Source of the DNA: Pseudomonas parasichuanensis | Lineage (GTDB): Bacteria; Pseudomonadota; Gammaproteobacteria; Pseudomonadales; Pseudomonadaceae | DNA: 64,000 bases | Reading direction: 5' to 3' | NCBI RefSeq assembly: GCF_021601385.1 | Contig: NZ_BQHO01000004.1 | Span: 186,001-250,000, forward strand | Shown here: positions 54,094-62,853 of the stretch, one piece after another | Position numbering within the stretch: the first letter of the stretch is position 1 | How the letters are laid out: the number at the start of each line of letters is the position of its first letter | Program-made: the position numbers and the translations under genes | The notes under the pieces: model-generated | Seen by the model: the letters and a program-made list of their open reading frames with translations, nothing else | Database searches by the model: none | Told to the model about the DNA's origin: nothing

Positions 54094-54701
54094 AGTTCAA
54101 CGCCCTTCTGCGCGCGGATACCGGCCTGGAACGCATGCTTGAGCATGCCCATCTCGGTGACGGTGTCGGCCAGTTCGACCATCTCGGGCTTGGCCGCACG
54201 GCCAGTGACAATCACGTGCTGCATCGGCGGGCGGGCCTGGATGTCGCTGAGCACCTGGTCGAGGTCAAGGTAGCCGTGCTTGAGGGCGATGTTCAGTTCA
54301 TCGAGCACGACGAACTGGATCGACGGGTCCTGCAGCAACTGGCGCGACACGGCCCAGGCGGCTTCGGCGGCAGCGATGTCGCGCTGGCGGTCCTGGGTTT
54401 CCCAGGTGAAGCCCTCGCCCATCACGTGGTAGCTCACCTGCTCGGGGAAGCGCCGGAAGAACAGCTCCTCGCCGGTGCTGTTGCGGCCCTTGATGAACTG
54501 CACCACGCCGCACTGCATGCCGTGGCCCATGGCCCGGGCGAGCATGCCGAAGGCCGAGCTGCTCTTGCCCTTGCCGTTGCCGGTGAGTACCAGCAGCAGG
54601 CCGCATTCGTTAGGGGCGTTGGCGATGCGCTCGTCGATGAGCGCCTTCTTGCGCTGCATGCGCGCCAGGTGGCGTTCGTCGCGTTCGGGGGATTCGCTCA
54701 T
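54090..54701 (-). CDS. cobO: Cob(I)yrinic acid a,c-diamide adenosyltransferase CobO
   Basis: The 203-residue protein has a P-loop LLLVLTGNGKGKSSSAFGML (about 35-54) and the CobO/CobA signature MGHGMQCGVVQFIKGR. It transfers the 5'-deoxyadenosyl group from ATP to reduced corrinoids. It is the first gene of the late cobalamin operon: cobO, cobB, bluB, cbiB, cobD, cobQ, cobU, cobT, cobC, cobS. The start codon follows GGAGAACC. A cobalamin riboswitch lies upstream, so the operon is repressed by coenzyme B12. Confidence 0.95.
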   Translation of the reverse strand: MSESPERDERHLARMQRKKALIDERIANAPNECGLLLVLTGNGKGKSSSAFGMLARAMGHGMQCGVVQFIKGRNSTGEELFFRRFPEQVSYHVMGEGFTWETQDRQRDIAAAEAAWAVSRQLLQDPSIQFVVLDELNIALKHGYLDLDQVLSDIQARPPMQHVIVTGRAAKPEMVELADTVTEMGMLKHAFQAGIRAQKGVEL

Positions 54702-54799
54702 CAGGGTTCTCCGCAGCTGTCACCGCCAGGCGACAGGTAAAAGGCGGGCAGACGGAGAACGCGCAGGGGCCGTGGCACGAAAGACCACATCGCACTGCG

Positions 54800-54818
54800 C
54801 ATCACCCTCCGTGATGCC
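54800..54818 (-). promoter_or_regulatory. Hairpin after the riboswitch aptamer (expression platform candidate)
   Basis: The stem GCATCAC/GTGATGC with a CCTCC loop lies 7 bases downstream of the aptamer. No U tract follows on the minus strand, so it is not a standard terminator. It may belong to the switch that controls the cobO operon. Confidence 0.5.
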
Positions 54819-54824
54819 GTTGGC

Positions 54825-55025
54825 AGTTACAGGCCGGTCTCCGGGCTTGTGAGCGGGCCATGGGCCCTGTGCCTGCGCACCTTCCCGGGTGTTTGCACCC
54901 AGTGGTTCTGCGCGGTTTCTACTCACTTACCGTTGCGGGGGCAGCGCCGGAATCGCACCTTGTCGGCGCCCACCGGCTTCCCAGTTTCACCCTGCCGAAC
55001 CACAGTCCGCAGGGCACCTGAAACA
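54825..55025 (-). promoter_or_regulatory. Cobalamin riboswitch
   Basis: On the minus strand the leader contains AGGTGCCCTGCGGAC-like 5' elements, the core GGAAGCCGGTG and GCTGCCCCCGCAACGGTAAG (junction region), and the B12 box AGCCCGGAGACCGGCC at 54833-54848. The order and spacing are those of the adenosylcobalamin aptamer. It lies about 125 bases upstream of cobO. Confidence 0.93.
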
Positions 55026-55187
55026 CGCCGCGAAGGTTAGAGGGTTGCACCATGAGCGTCAATCGAACACGGGCCGATCTGGCCTGGATCAATGGCCAAT
55101 CCGTCGGCTTGTGCCACACTCATGACAGTGATATCACTTAGCCATCAATCTCGCTGACCTCAATGACAATGACAAGGAGCGCCCAGC

Positions 55188-55766
55188 ATGCAAGGCCTGA
55201 TCATCAACAACACCCACTTCGAGTTCCTGCGCCCGGCGCTGGAGCGCTGGGTTGACTGCATCGACCGCTTCAACCAGCTGCAAGGGGACGCTGATGCGCC
55301 CTACTGGCATGGCAGCGCCGCCAACGTCGGCATGCTCGCGGCAGCGGCCTGGCAGGGCGAACTGGTGGCACTGCAGCAGTACCAGAGCAAGAAGCAACGT
55401 GACGAGGGTGAGCGCGAGGGGCGTTGCGACCTGTCGATCAGCAACGCCGAAGCCTCCCTGCACCTGCATGCCGGCCAGCGCTGGCCACGTATCGCCCGCC
55501 TCGACCTGGCCTCGGCCCTGCAGGAAACCGCCGCCCAGGCCAAACACATCGGCTATGCCAGCCAGCTCAAGGCGGGTGCGCTGTTCGTCACGCCCTGGAA
55601 AGCCGGCCAGCACGCCAGCCCCGAGGAGTTGCAGGACCTGGTTGACGACCTGCAGAAACACACCGCCTGCGCCATCGCCTGGTACTTCCCCTATGCCTAC
55701 CGCAAGCTGCACAACGACCTGGGGCAGTACTTCCCCGGCGTGGCACTGCTGCTCAAGCAAGCCTGA
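55188..55766 (+). CDS. Conserved hypothetical protein
   Basis: The 192-residue soluble protein (MQGLIINNTHFEFLRPALER … YFPYAYRKLHNDLGQYFPGV) has no signal peptide, membrane helix or motif I recognise. The ATG at 55188 follows AAGGAGCG. It is divergent from the cobalamin operon and lies 79 bp upstream of the toxin-like gene in the same direction, so cotranscription is possible. Small size and adjacency could suggest an immunity or chaperone role for the toxin, but the composition is ordinary and it may simply be a core gene. Confidence 0.75.
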   Translation: MQGLIINNTHFEFLRPALERWVDCIDRFNQLQGDADAPYWHGSAANVGMLAAAAWQGELVALQQYQSKKQRDEGEREGRCDLSISNAEASLHLHAGQRWPRIARLDLASALQETAAQAKHIGYASQLKAGALFVTPWKAGQHASPEELQDLVDDLQKHTACAIAWYFPYAYRKLHNDLGQYFPGVALLLKQA

Positions 55767-55845
55767 GGGCAGGTGCCAGATAGCTACCGCCGCCCCGCCG
55801 CCTCCCTGACGACAATGGCCACTCCATCCCCTGAAGGAGCTGGCC

Positions 55846-58389
55846 ATGACCGCCCTGCTGGACAAGTTTCAAAGCACCCTGGACGCCCTTGAGCTGGCCG
55901 GGCCGTTCGTACGCCTGGTCGATGATTTCGTTCGAGACTTCCCCGACCCTTTTGCACTGGCAAACGGGCACGCGGCACGCATCGTGCGCACCTATGAGGG
56001 CAAGTCGCTGGACCCGCGGTTTTTCTGGTGGCACCAGTTCAATACCACCAGCAGCAGCTCCCGCACCTTCACCGGCTGGCAGCACAGCGGCCCACCACAG
56101 AAGTCGATGACCTTGACGCAGCTGGTGGTGCAGCGTTTCGACCTGCGCTTCCAGGAGGCCAGCGATGAACTGAGCCAGTTGGGCGGGTTCTACCGGGACG
56201 GCCCCCAGGCCCGCATGTTCGACGAGCGCAACGAGCAGCGGCTGCTGGGGGCCGATGTTCTAAGTGAGCTCTGGACACTGGATTTCGGCGCGGCCTATCG
56301 CCACGATGTCGAGCGCTTCTGGCGGGGTAGCGGCCGGCACTTCAAAGTGCTGGCCAGGCTCAACCTGCTGGGCCACGCTTGCACCGCCGAACGTGCGGGG
56401 CGGATCGACAGTGCCGACCTTGCCGCGATACGGGAAATGCTAGGAGTATCGGGCAACGTCCTCACGCTTGCCGAGCTGCAGCACGATGCGCCCGCTAGCG
56501 CACTCACCGTGAGCCGCTATGACGCCGGGCACGGCAGCCGGCCGTGGCTGTACAGTCTGGCGGCGAGCAGTGGACGGGTGCTGGCCTACCTGCCGTGGTG
56601 CGCAGAGCCGCTGCGCGCATTCGATTCGACGCGACACATGGCCGGCTGGCTGCGCACGCAGTTGCAGGACCCGACGCAACTGGCGGCCTTTGCCCAAGCG
56701 GCGCAAAGCGACCTGGCCGACAACGCCCAGGCGCAATTGCTGTATCGCACCTTCAGCAGCATCAGGGACAGTCGCTCCGACGAAGCGGTCGAAGTGTTGC
56801 TGGGTTTCATCCGTCGGCAGCTGCCGGGTAATTTCTTCGTCTACCTTGCCGAACAGGCCAGGGCAGAAATGCAGCGCAATGCTTCGGCAATGCTGAACAA
56901 CAGCGCGCTGCGCAAGGCCCTGTGGAGCGGTTATCTGGCGGCGTTCCTCGGCGTTTTTGGCAGCTTCGCACCGCTGGGCTGGCCAATGACCCTGCTACTG
57001 CTCGGGGCTGGCCTGACCAAACTGGCGCTGGATGTGGACGCAGCGGCCAGCGCGGTCGACAAGGCGGCGCGCCAGGACGCGTTGCGCGAAGCCATGATCG
57101 ACAGCCTGTGCGCGGCATTCAGCCTGGTCGACCTGAGTTTTCATGGCAATTTCGCGTCACTCGACTACCAGGCGCCCGCCCACGAGCTGGACACCACCCT
57201 GAACACATGGGCGCCGCACCCGGCTCCGGGTACGGTACTGGAGGGCCTGGAGAGCAACCAGCTGGCGATCGGCGAGCTGGGCGTGGCTGGCACGCTGCAA
57301 GGCGTGAGCCTGTATGACGATGGCAGTTGCCGGATCAGCCTGGACGGGACGGTCTATCGGGTGCGCTACAGCCGCGAACTGTCGACCTGGTTGATTGTGA
57401 CGGAGGACAATCCTTACGCATTTGCACCGCTGCGCCCGGTGCGCCTGAACGCGTCCGGCCAATGGGAGCTGCTGGATCGCCCGGGGCTGATCGGCGGCGC
57501 CCCGCCCACCGTAGCCGGCGTGGCCGACGTACCCTCGGCGTTCTGGGACCAATACATGGTCGCCGACCAGGGTAAAAGCACAGCGCTGTCGGTACGCGCC
57601 AGGCTTCGGCAGAAAAATTTGCTCGCTGACCTGCCCGTGCTGGCCAAGGATCAGTTACCGCAAGCGGATGAACATGGCATCTACTGCATCAAGGTCGATG
57701 GCAACCCGACCTATTCGTACCTGCACCAAGGCGACGGCTATCACAACGAGTTGATCGAGTACTTCACCGACGAAGACTCGCAGGTCAACCGAGTGTTCCG
57801 CCAGGGCACCTACGACCATGACGATGTCGACAACTACATTGCCAGGCTCGCCGATTCGCTCGAGGCATTACCCAAGAGCAATGCGGTCACCCTGTACCGG
57901 GGCGGTAATGCCGCGCGCGGAACCAGTGGCGCCTTGTACCGCAATGGCCAGCTGAAAGTGGGCGATACGCTGATCAATACCGACCTGACCTCGTTCACCG
58001 AAAACCCCTATATCGTTCCCGGGTTCGCGGCCAGGGTCGCGGTGACGTCCGATCTGCCCTGGTTGTTCGATGACACCTCGGTGGTGTTCGAACTGCCGGC
58101 GGGGCACTACCAGGGAGGAACGCCAATCAGCGCCTTTTCCATGTATTGGGATGAAGCCGAAACGCTGTTCCTGCCCGGCCAGTACTTTCGTATCGAAAAG
58201 CTCGAGCAGGTCTACGGCGATGCCTACCGCTTCATTCACGTGACCCTCAGGCAGGTTGTCAGGCCAACTTCAGGGCCTTTATACGACCTGCGCACCGGTG
58301 CGCCGTACGATCGCGGGCTACTGCAGGCCCGGATCAGAACACCTGCACTGGCGCAGCGTTTCTTTCCGCTGGAGCCCACACAGGCGTGA
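55846..58389 (+). CDS. Predicted ADP-ribosyltransferase toxin with long N-terminal delivery-like region
   Basis: The 847-residue protein lacks a classical signal peptide. Its N-terminal part is of the kind found in Pseudomonas DUF6543-like 'dermonecrotic toxin' proteins. A Gly-rich hydrophobic stretch lies at about residues 358-395 (LAAFLGVFGSFAPLGWPMTL). The C-terminus (about 630-800) carries the R-S-E ADP-ribosyltransferase signature: R685 in TLYRGGNAARG, S716 in LTSFTENP (the S-T-S position) and E770-A-E772 in WDEAETLFLPGQYFRIEK. The ExE pair is typical of arginine-modifying enzymes. The LPGQYFRI tail matches the strand after the catalytic Glu in this family. ATG 55846 follows AAGGAG. It would be delivered into a target cell by an unknown route. 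Confidence 0.8.
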   Translation: MTALLDKFQSTLDALELAGPFVRLVDDFVRDFPDPFALANGHAARIVRTYEGKSLDPRFFWWHQFNTTSSSSRTFTGWQHSGPPQKSMTLTQLVVQRFDLRFQEASDELSQLGGFYRDGPQARMFDERNEQRLLGADVLSELWTLDFGAAYRHDVERFWRGSGRHFKVLARLNLLGHACTAERAGRIDSADLAAIREMLGVSGNVLTLAELQHDAPASALTVSRYDAGHGSRPWLYSLAASSGRVLAYLPWCAEPLRAFDSTRHMAGWLRTQLQDPTQLAAFAQAAQSDLADNAQAQLLYRTFSSIRDSRSDEAVEVLLGFIRRQLPGNFFVYLAEQARAEMQRNASAMLNNSALRKALWSGYLAAFLGVFGSFAPLGWPMTLLLLGAGLTKLALDVDAAASAVDKAARQDALREAMIDSLCAAFSLVDLSFHGNFASLDYQAPAHELDTTLNTWAPHPAPGTVLEGLESNQLAIGELGVAGTLQGVSLYDDGSCRISLDGTVYRVRYSRELSTWLIVTEDNPYAFAPLRPVRLNASGQWELLDRPGLIGGAPPTVAGVADVPSAFWDQYMVADQGKSTALSVRARLRQKNLLADLPVLAKDQLPQADEHGIYCIKVDGNPTYSYLHQGDGYHNELIEYFTDEDSQVNRVFRQGTYDHDDVDNYIARLADSLEALPKSNAVTLYRGGNAARGTSGALYRNGQLKVGDTLINTDLTSFTENPYIVPGFAARVAVTSDLPWLFDDTSVVFELPAGHYQGGTPISAFSMYWDEAETLFLPGQYFRIEKLEQVYGDAYRFIHVTLRQVVRPTSGPLYDLRTGAPYDRGLLQARIRTPALAQRFFPLEPTQA

Positions 58390-58396
58390 AGCAGGC

Positions 58397-58930
58397 TCAG
58401 GGGTTCTGCGCCAAATGCCCGGGTGGCAACACCCGCTTGGCCTGCAGATAGGCCTTGGCCCAGTAGTTGCTGGAGAGGTAGTCCAGGCGCACCGTGCCGC
58501 CGGTGGACGGCGCATGGACGAAACGCCCTTCGCCGACATAGATACCAGCGTGGCTGACCTGTGCCCCGCCATTGGTGGCAAAGAACACCAGGTCGCCGGA
58601 CTGCAAGGCATTGATGTCCACACTGGGCGCACGCATGACGATCATGTCGCGAGTGGTGCGTGGCAGGCTGATGCCCGCGGCATCACGGTACACATAGCCG
58701 ATCAGACCGCTGCAATCGAACCCCGAATCAGGGGTGTTGCCGCCCCAACGATACGGCGTACCGACCAAACCGATCGCGCGGAACAGCACATCCTCTGCCG
58801 CGGGCGATGCCGCCGGTTGCGGGCTGAAGACCATGGGCTGCTTGACCGGCGCAGGGGCAGGTGCACGGCTGGAGCAGGCAGCAAGCAATGCCGCCAGGGA
58901 GAGAAATGCGAAGCGCGCCAACATCGCCAT
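58397..58930 (-). CDS. NlpC/P60-family cell-wall hydrolase lipoprotein (first copy)
   Basis: The 177-residue protein has a lipoprotein signal (ARFAFLSLAALLAACSS, lipobox LAAC) and an NlpC/P60 domain. Its catalytic triad is Cys of FDCSGLIGYVY, His of QVSHAGIYVG and His of RFVHAPSTGG. It would cut peptidoglycan peptides, as MepS does. It lies 7 bp after the convergent toxin gene. A second, larger copy follows upstream on the same strand; the two share the DCSG and SHAGIY motifs. Confidence 0.93.
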   Translation of the reverse strand: MAMLARFAFLSLAALLAACSSRAPAPAPVKQPMVFSPQPAASPAAEDVLFRAIGLVGTPYRWGGNTPDSGFDCSGLIGYVYRDAAGISLPRTTRDMIVMRAPSVDINALQSGDLVFFATNGGAQVSHAGIYVGEGRFVHAPSTGGTVRLDYLSSNYWAKAYLQAKRVLPPGHLAQNP

Positions 58931-59076
58931 GATGCGAACGTCCTGTCAGGCAAACCTCGGCCGCGGCCGAAGATGGAAAGAGGTGAGAAATTAGATTAGA
59001 CGCTTTCTGTAAATGCGCACGGCGGCGAGCTTTTCAGCTACGCCGCCGCGGCAGGGTACAGCATTTTGATATCAAA

Positions 59077-59709
59077 TCAATTGCGCGAGATCGTGGTCGG
59101 TGCCATGGCCAGCGCGCGCTTGGCTTCGATGAAGGTCTTGCTCCAGTAGCGATCGCCCAGGCTGTCGATGCGCACACCACCGCTGCGGCGGCTGCTGGAG
59201 TGGATGAACTGGTTGTCGCCCAGGTAGATGCCGGCATGGCTGACGCGGCCGCGACCATTGGTGCTGAAGAACAGCAGGTCGCCTGGCTTGAGCTTGTTGC
59301 GCGCGACTTTGGGGGCGTCGACGTTGATCATCTCGCGGGTCGAGCGCGGCAGGTTCATGCCAGCTTCTTCGCGGAACAGATAACCAATGAAACCGCTGCA
59401 GTCAAAACCTTGCTCGGTGGTGCCGCCAAAGCGGTAGCGGGTACCGATCAGCGCCATGCCGCGCTCGAGGATACTGTCGGCCAGCACCGGGAGCTGATAA
59501 GGCTTGCTGTTGCTGGAGAAGGCATTCAGGTCATCTTCGCTGGCCAGCTCTTCCTCGGTGAATACGGAAGAAGCGGAAGCCTTGGCCTTGACCGATTGCT
59601 CGGCGGCCAGGCGATGATCCTGGGATTGAGTGGCCGGGCCATTAGCGGCGCAACCAAACAGAAAGGTGGCAAGTGCAAGTGGCACGAGGGGTGCGAAGCG
59701 CTTCAGCAT
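59077..59709 (-). CDS. NlpC/P60-family cell-wall hydrolase lipoprotein (second copy)
   Basis: The 210-residue protein has a signal (MLKRFAPLVPLALATFLFGC, lipobox FGC) and a linker of about 60 residues. The NlpC/P60 domain has Cys in QGFDCSGFIGYLFRE, His in RVSHAGIYLGDNQ and His in FIHSSSRRSG. The catalytic residues are intact. The ATG at 59709 is used; a GTG two codons upstream also fits. The longer linker distinguishes it from the first copy, and both genes may form one unit (146 bp apart). Confidence 0.93.
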   Translation of the reverse strand: MLKRFAPLVPLALATFLFGCAANGPATQSQDHRLAAEQSVKAKASASSVFTEEELASEDDLNAFSSNSKPYQLPVLADSILERGMALIGTRYRFGGTTEQGFDCSGFIGYLFREEAGMNLPRSTREMINVDAPKVARNKLKPGDLLFFSTNGRGRVSHAGIYLGDNQFIHSSSRRSGGVRIDSLGDRYWSKTFIEAKRALAMAPTTISRN

Positions 59710-59836
59710 GGGCACGACCGTGTCTGTAGTCCTTTAGAAGGGGGAAACTATGCCTTCTATCGGAACCATTTGCAAATTTTATCGAAAAACATGTGACTTT
59801 TCTGTTTTGACGCTCTGGCCCCGTGTTTTCAGGGCG

Positions 59837-60541
59837 TCACCAACCCAGGGTTTCCTTGAGGAACGGGATGGTCAGCTTGCGTTGCGCCTGCAACGAGGCC
59901 TGGTCTAGGCGTTCGAGCAGGTCGAACAGCGCGCTCATGCTGCGTGTGCCACGGGTGAGGATGAAGTGGCCGACCTCGTCGGTCAGGTGCAGGCCGCGCC
60001 GCGAGGCACGCAATTGCAGGGCACGCAGCTTGTCTTCATCGGACATGCCACGCATCTGGAAGATCAGCGCCAGGGTCAGGCGTGACTTGAGGTCCGCCAG
60101 CTTGATGGGCAGTTCGCGAGGGGAGCTGGACGCCGCCAGCAGCAAGCGCCGGCCACTGTCGCGCAGGCGGTTGAACAGGTGGAACATGGCCTCTTCCCAG
60201 TCTGCCTTGCCGGCGATCACATGCAGGTCGTCGATGCACACCAGTTCGTATTGTTCGAGGTGGTCGAGCAACTCGACGCCGCGCTCCAGCAGTTGCGCCA
60301 ACGGCAGATAGACGGCGGGCTCGCCGCGCTGCTGGAACCGCTGGGTAGCGGCTTGCAGCAGGTGGGTGCGGCCAACGCCCTGTTTGCCCCACAGGTAAAT
60401 GAGGCTCTCGGTCCAGCCGGCGTCGGCTTCGCATAGCCGCTCGACATAGCCCAATGCCGCGGCATTGGCGCCGGGGTAGTAGTTGATGAAGGTGGCGTCA
60501 TCACGCAGACGCACACCCAGGGGCAACTGGATCGGTTTCAT
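59837..60541 (-). CDS. hda: DnaA regulatory inactivator Hda
   Basis: The 234-residue AAA+ protein is homologous to the DnaA ATPase domain. It begins MKPIQLPLGVRLRDDATFIN with the clamp-binding QLPLGV motif near the N-terminus. Walker A is GKQGVGRTHLLQAA, with GR-T in place of GK-T, and the sensor region is LVCIDDLHVIAG. Hda with the sliding clamp promotes hydrolysis of DnaA-bound ATP to prevent over-initiation. MKPIQL is chosen as start (60541), giving the usual Hda length. An upstream extension to 60643 was rejected. Confidence 0.93.
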   Translation of the reverse strand: MKPIQLPLGVRLRDDATFINYYPGANAAALGYVERLCEADAGWTESLIYLWGKQGVGRTHLLQAATQRFQQRGEPAVYLPLAQLLERGVELLDHLEQYELVCIDDLHVIAGKADWEEAMFHLFNRLRDSGRRLLLAASSSPRELPIKLADLKSRLTLALIFQMRGMSDEDKLRALQLRASRRGLHLTDEVGHFILTRGTRSMSALFDLLERLDQASLQAQRKLTIPFLKETLGW

Positions 60542-60678
60542 GCTCTCGGGCGGTCGCGTGGACCACAGGGGGCCTTTGGTGAAGAGTGTGCAAAGTCTAT
60601 ACCCGCAACGCGGGCGGCACAATCCGACAGGGGAAGAGCACAAGTAAAATCAAGCAGTTGCGATGTTCAACAGCCCCT

Positions 60679-60705
60679 GTGGGAGCGGCGGTTCGCCGCT
60701 CCCAC
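60679..60705. repeat. Perfect inverted repeat (REP-like) between perM and hda
   Basis: GTGGGAGCGGC paired with GCCGCTCCCAC around a 5-base loop shares the GTGGGAGCGG segment of Pseudomonas REPs. There is no T run, so it is unlikely to be an intrinsic terminator. Confidence 0.75.
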
Positions 60706-60720
60706 GGTTGACGCGGTCAC

Positions 60721-61794
60721 TTACAGGTCCGGATCAATCTCCCCGGCGTACATATCCGACTCCTTGTAAAGCTCATGCACGTGCCGCAGCAGCACCATGA
60801 TCACCGCCGCCGCAGGCAGCGCCAACAACACCCCGGTAAAGCCGAACAACTCACCACCGGCGAGGATGGCGAAGATCACCGCCACCGGGTGCAGGCCGAT
60901 CCGGTCGCCCACCAGCAGCGGCGTCAGCACCATCCCCTCGAGTGCCTGGCCAACCATGAACACCGCGACGATCCCCAGCATCGGATACAGCTCGCCGCTG
61001 AACTGGAACAAGCCGGCCACCAGTGCCGCGCCGATACCGATGATGAAGCCCATGTACGGGACGATCGCCGCCAGCCCCGCCAACATGCCGATCAGCAGGC
61101 CCAGCTCCAGCCCCACCAGCATCAGCCCGGTGGAATAGATGACGCCCAGTGCCAGCATCACCAGCAACTGGCCACGCACGAACGCCCCCAGCACCTCATG
61201 GCATTCACCGGCCAGCCCCACCACCTGCTCTTCGCGCTGGCGCGGCAACAGGCTGCGCAGCTTGGCCATCATCAGGTCCCAGTCACGCAGCAGGTAGAAG
61301 CCCACCACCGGGATCAGCACCAGGTTGGCCACCCAGCCGATCAGGGCCAGGCTCGACGCAGTGGCCTGGGACAGCAGTACACCGACGAGGTCGGTGGTCT
61401 GGCCCATGTGCTCGCCGATGGCGGATTTGATCTTGTCGAACTTCCAGAAGCCATCGGCCAGGCCCAGGCGGATTTGCACCCAGGGCAGGGCCACGTGCTG
61501 CAGCCAGTCGAGCATCTGCGGCGCCAGCTCGTACAAGCGCACCAGCTGCTTGGCCAGCATGGGGATCAGCACCAGCAGCAAAGCCATGAACACCAGGGTG
61601 AACAGGCTGAACACCACCACCACGCCCCAGGTTCGCGACAGCCCGGCTCGCTCGAGGCGGTCGACCAGCGGATCGGCCAGGTAGGCCAGCAGAATCCCTA
61701 CCAGGAACGGCGAAAGAATGTTGTGCAGCAGATACAGCAGCACAGCGATCAGCAGGGCCGCGCCCAGCCCGATCCAACGACGCATATCGATCAT
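60721..61794 (-). CDS. PerM / AI-2E family membrane protein
   Basis: The 357-residue protein has about eight hydrophobic segments, with the family signatures FLVGILLAYLADPLVDRLER and AIVPYMGFIIGIGAALVAGL in its second half. The family includes TqsA-type autoinducer exporters and permeases of unknown substrate, so function is not assigned. The start at 61794 is chosen because AAGGGGG lies upstream; a TTG two codons before is also in frame. The gene follows the DUF2066 gene by 12 bp, so they form one transcript. Confidence 0.87.
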   Translation of the reverse strand: MIDMRRWIGLGAALLIAVLLYLLHNILSPFLVGILLAYLADPLVDRLERAGLSRTWGVVVVFSLFTLVFMALLLVLIPMLAKQLVRLYELAPQMLDWLQHVALPWVQIRLGLADGFWKFDKIKSAIGEHMGQTTDLVGVLLSQATASSLALIGWVANLVLIPVVGFYLLRDWDLMMAKLRSLLPRQREEQVVGLAGECHEVLGAFVRGQLLVMLALGVIYSTGLMLVGLELGLLIGMLAGLAAIVPYMGFIIGIGAALVAGLFQFSGELYPMLGIVAVFMVGQALEGMVLTPLLVGDRIGLHPVAVIFAILAGGELFGFTGVLLALPAAAVIMVLLRHVHELYKESDMYAGEIDPDL

Positions 61795-61806
61795 GCTCAA
61801 GCCCCC

Positions 61807-62853
61807 TTACCAGCGAAAACGCAAGCCATCGAACGGCTTGGCTGCAGTGGCAGGGGGTGTCGTGCCTGGCTCGCCCTGGGCGGCAGGTGCCGGCGCGGCC
61901 TCGGCAGGCAACTCCTGCAACTTGGCCAAGCCCAGTTGCGCACGCAACTGCTCGCGGTTGCCGGTGACACCGTAAGTCAGGGTGCGACCTTCGGCCATCT
62001 GCAGACGGGCACCATAGGGCTCGAGCACGCGGCTCAATTCGGCATAGCGCTGCAGGTTCATGCCCTGCACCTGCACCTGAAGGTCACTGCTGGCCCCGGG
62101 GCGGGTGACATAGCGCGGCGCCAGGCGGTTGCTCACGGCCAGCAGCACGGCATCGGCCAAGGCGGCCTGGTCGGCACCTTCGGCGCTGCCCTGCTCGCGC
62201 TGGTCACCCAACCACAGCTGCCACTTGCCCTGCCACTTGCCGTCGGCCTCGTGCGCATGCACCGCCAGCAAGGCATTGGCGCCGTAACGCTCGGATGCCT
62301 CACGCAGCGGTGCCGGGTCATTGCCTTCAAGCTGCTTGGCGTTGGCCACCAGCTGCTCCTGCAAGTCGGCCAGCGGCAGGCGCAGCGGCAAGCCACGGTG
62401 CTGGGCGGCACGGCGCAGCGGTTCGGCGGCGGCCTGGCCATCACCCACCAGGTTGCTGCCCTCGGCACTGTCGTAAAGCCACCAGCCGAGGATAGACGGG
62501 CGATTGTTGCCCCACAGCGCCAGGCCCGCCTGGCGCAGCGCACGCTCAGTGCTGCCAGGGTCGAACTCGACCAGCAGCACCTCGGGCGGCCCGGCCTCGG
62601 TGCCCACCTGGTTGATGATTTGCTGCGGGTCCTTGCGCAGCGCGGCCAAGGCCGGGCTCTGCGCCGCCTTGGGGTCGCCGGTCAGGCGCAGCACCAGGGT
62701 ATCCAGGGCCTTGCTGGTAGCCTGGGCGCGGGCGTCGCTGCCCTGCCCTTCGACAGGTTCGCGGACCTGATAAAGGCCGGTGACGGTTTCGGCCTGCGCT
62801 GCAGCGCCGACCAGCACCAGGCACCCGGCCGCGATGAAATTGAAAAGACGCAT
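61807..62853 (-). CDS. DUF2066 domain exported protein
   Basis: The 348-residue protein has a signal peptide (MRLFNFIAAGCLVLVGAAAQ, cut near AEA) and a DUF2066 pattern: ETVTGLYQVREPVEGQGSDA, ALDTLVLRLTGDPKAAQSPA, QYxxR-like segments and WWLYDSAEG. This family is widely found next to purM and hda in Pseudomonas, but its function is unknown. The ATG at 62853 follows AGGAAT; an upstream frame would add 21 residues but lacks a signal-like start. It heads a transcript with perM. Confidence 0.85.
   Translation of the reverse strand: MRLFNFIAAGCLVLVGAAAQAETVTGLYQVREPVEGQGSDARAQATSKALDTLVLRLTGDPKAAQSPALAALRKDPQQIINQVGTEAGPPEVLLVEFDPGSTERALRQAGLALWGNNRPSILGWWLYDSAEGSNLVGDGQAAAEPLRRAAQHRGLPLRLPLADLQEQLVANAKQLEGNDPAPLREASERYGANALLAVHAHEADGKWQGKWQLWLGDQREQGSAEGADQAALADAVLLAVSNRLAPRYVTRPGASSDLQVQVQGMNLQRYAELSRVLEPYGARLQMAEGRTLTYGVTGNREQLRAQLGLAKLQELPAEAAPAPAAQGEPGTTPPATAAKPFDGLRFRW

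Noticed and set aside
60679-60705. Intrinsic terminator between perM and hda
   Set aside because: The stem is perfect, but neither strand has a T run after it. It matches REP sequence better.
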